Positions 6,332-7,484 of a stretch of 7,484 bases of DNA are shown in pieces (the first letter of the stretch is position 1; each line of letters begins with the position of its first letter). Position numbers and translations under genes: made by a program. Source of the DNA: Nitrospira sp. (GTDB lineage Bacteria > Nitrospirota > Nitrospiria > Nitrospirales > Nitrospiraceae). The notes beneath the pieces were generated by a model. The model searched no databases and was not told the DNA's origin. It was given only the letters and a program-made list of their open reading frames with translations. Where the stretch lies: positions 24,217 through 31,700 of the forward strand of contig JABMDH010000096.1 in the NCBI GenBank assembly GCA_015904075.1, written 5' to 3'.

Positions 6332-7096
6332 ATGATAGATCAACAGGGTGTGCTGCAGACAGATATGTCGATTCCAGAACAAGCCAAAGGCTCGATCGCC
6401 GGAAAGGTTGCCATTGCGGCGATCTTCGCTGTCGCGATCGGTGCCTTTTTCTATTTCGATCTGGGACAATATCTTTCGCTTGATGCGCTGAAACACAATC
6501 GCGATCGGTTGCTGGCATTTACCGAGTCCAATTATGCTGCGTCCGTGGCAATCTTCATTCTGACCTATATCGCCGTGACGGGGCTCTCACTCCCCGGTGC
6601 GGTCATCCTTACCCTGGCCGGAGGATTTCTGTTTGGCGGTGTGTTTGCCACGTTGTTCGTGAATCTTGGCGCCACGACCGGCGCTACATTGGCGTTTCTT
6701 GCCGCGCGATATCTGCTGCGCGATTGGGTCGAACAGAAGTTCGGCACGTGGGTCGAACCGGTGCAACAAGGATTCGCCAAGAATGCCTTCAGTTACTTAT
6801 TGACGCTTCGGTTGATACCGCTGTTCCCATTTTTCATCGTAAATCTTGTTTCAGGGCTGACCCGCGTGAGCGCCGGGACGTACGTAGCAGCGACCGCCAT
6901 CGGAATCATTCCGGGGTCGTTTGTCTATGCCTATGCCGGACGTCAACTTGGCACGATCAATTCGCTAAAAGAAATCGCCTCACCGAACGTCATCGGCGCT
7001 TTTGTGTTGTTGGGGCTGCTGGCCCTGATGCCGATGTTGTACAAGAAACTGTCGGCTCAGCCGCCAACGCCAGGGAATGTGAGGGGTACGGAGTAA
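6332..7096 (+). CDS. TVP38/TMEM64 family (VTT/SNARE-associated, DedA-like) inner-membrane protein
   Basis: The product is 254 residues, the usual size for the family. A first membrane segment lies at about 26-42 (VAIAAIFAVAIGAFFYF) and a second at about 70-92. The VTT domain core follows: LAGGFLFG (95-102), then a GATTGATLAFLAAR stretch (113-126) whose glycines and Arg 126 are typical. Next come RLIPLFPFFIVN (160-171), the re-entrant or membrane region of the family, a segment at about 181-203 with GIIPGSFVYAYAG, and a last helix at about 228-246. The family includes putative lipid scramblases and transporters of the bacterial inner membrane; the substrate here cannot be told from sequence. 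The downstream MerA-like gene starts 66 bases later on the same strand, a pairing I recall as common, suggesting an operon. The family call is secure, the role unknown. Confidence 0.9.
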   Translation: MIDQQGVLQTDMSIPEQAKGSIAGKVAIAAIFAVAIGAFFYFDLGQYLSLDALKHNRDRLLAFTESNYAASVAIFILTYIAVTGLSLPGAVILTLAGGFLFGGVFATLFVNLGATTGATLAFLAARYLLRDWVEQKFGTWVEPVQQGFAKNAFSYLLTLRLIPLFPFFIVNLVSGLTRVSAGTYVAATAIGIIPGSFVYAYAGRQLGTINSLKEIASPNVIGAFVLLGLLALMPMLYKKLSAQPPTPGNVRGTE

Positions 7097-7146
7097 CGCG
7101 TGAGCGGAAATACAAACAGATGATGTGTTGCAATGGTTCTTCAGGC

Positions 7147-7152
7147 AGAGGA
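7147..7152 (+). promoter_or_regulatory. Ribosome binding site for the MerA-like gene
   Basis: AGAGGA lies 10 bases upstream of ATG 7163 and favours it over the in-frame ATG codons at 7133 (no Shine-Dalgarno) and 7154 (only 1 base after this element). Confidence 0.5.
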
Positions 7153-7162
7153 AATGCTCCCA

Positions 7163-7484
7163 ATGCCGCAGCATGATCAAGCACTCGTTCTCCCGAACGA
7201 CGAGCACAATCAGCAGCTGGTGGCCAATGTGCATCCATTCGATTGGGTCAATCCTGAACCGAGTGGCCGGTATAACATTGTGGTCATCGGAGCGGGAACT
7301 GCCGGTCTGATTACAGCAGTTATCGCCGCAAGTCTGGGGGCCAAGGTTGCGTTGATCGAAAAACATTTGATGGGCGGTGATTGTCTGAATGTCGGGTGCG
7401 TGCCGTCAAAAGGCATGATTCGCGCAGCCAGGGCCTGGGCCGATCTGCGCAACGCTGCTGAGTTTGGTCTCCATGTCCCCGCCG
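7163..7484 (+). CDS. Mercuric-reductase-like pyridine nucleotide-disulfide oxidoreductase, 3'-partial
   Basis: The first 107 codons of a flavoprotein disulfide reductase are present; the gene runs off the window. An N-terminal lead of about 36 residues (EHNQQLVANVHP, DWVNP) precedes the FAD-binding Rossmann fold: beta strand YNIVVIG, dinucleotide motif GAGTAG (residues 43-48), and Glu 66 at the end of the second strand (VALIEKH) for the adenosine ribose. The redox-active disulfide motif GGDCLNVGCVPSK follows (Cys 74 and Cys 79), as in class I reductases such as MerA, lipoamide dehydrogenase and glutathione reductase. The short lead has no heavy-metal-associated GMTCxxC domain, and no mer genes are in view. 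It is therefore better called MerA-like than true mercuric reductase. Its substrate cannot be judged without the C-terminal half. It is probably cotranscribed with the upstream TVP38-type gene. Confidence 0.88.
   Translation, partial: MPQHDQALVLPNDEHNQQLVANVHPFDWVNPEPSGRYNIVVIGAGTAGLITAVIAASLGAKVALIEKHLMGGDCLNVGCVPSKGMIRAARAWADLRNAAEFGLHVPA

Noticed and set aside
6122..6518. Minus-strand ORFs upstream of and inside the TVP38-type gene
   Set aside because: They are Cys/Arg/Ser-rich reading-frame noise with no recognisable motif and overlap the supported gene.
6724..7176. Plus-strand 150-codon ORF spanning the TVP38/MerA-like boundary
   Set aside because: It is out of frame with both genes and has an Arg/Cys-rich composition typical of a shadow frame.
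1..7484. CRISPR array, tRNA, rRNA or riboswitch
   Set aside because: There are no short regularly spaced repeats, no conserved tRNA or rRNA segments and no recognisable riboswitch core on either strand.

Overview
The window carries a duplicated, partly broken AsmA-like envelope locus (ydbH-ynbE type), followed by small secreted or unassigned genes and a membrane-protein/flavoprotein pair. The base composition is moderately GC-rich. The lipoproteins, the YdbH/YnbE pair and the flavour of the TVP38 plus MerA-like pair suggest a diderm bacterium. My best guess is a Nitrospira-like Nitrospirota, but this rests on recalled protein resemblance and no search was possible.

Layout. Bases 1-1560 are an internal piece of a ydbH-family gene (copy 1), cut by the window edge at its 5' side. 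At 1560/1561 it stops matching copy 2 and joins abruptly to the 3' side of a glycoside hydrolase family 8 (GH8) gene lying on the minus strand (1561-about 2219). That GH8 gene is itself broken: it has a signal peptide and N-terminal part in one frame, the core in another, and no general-acid motif. Its putative promoter faces a second ydbH-type gene (copy 2) that starts at 2399 on the plus strand. Copy 2 runs to 5163 but has lost 25 bp relative to copy 1 at 3241/3242, so it reads as two overlapping ORFs. Copies 1 and 2 align without any other net length change over about 1.5 kb. This is the signature of an old tandem duplication of a GH8/ydbH divergent block, or of a chimeric assembly of related strains.

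Downstream, a ynbE-type lipoprotein gene overlaps the ydbH stop by ATGA (5160-5438). It is followed by a small EF-hand ORF (5456-5698) and a small putative lipoprotein (5811-6044). No ydbL gene, the usual third member of this operon, is visible. About 290 bp without a convincing gene then precede a TVP38/TMEM64 (VTT-domain) membrane protein (6332-7096) and the start of a mercuric-reductase-like pyridine nucleotide-disulfide oxidoreductase (7163 to the window end).

Function. In Escherichia coli, YdbH, TamB and YhdP are AsmA-like proteins that bridge inner and outer membrane for phospholipid transport, and YnbE is the outer-membrane lipoprotein partner of YdbH. The same pairing is recognisable here, but neither visible ydbH copy is intact as sequenced. 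I see no mobile element, CRISPR array, tRNA or rRNA, and no clearly new multi-gene system. The most notable feature is the duplication with complementary damage in the two copies.
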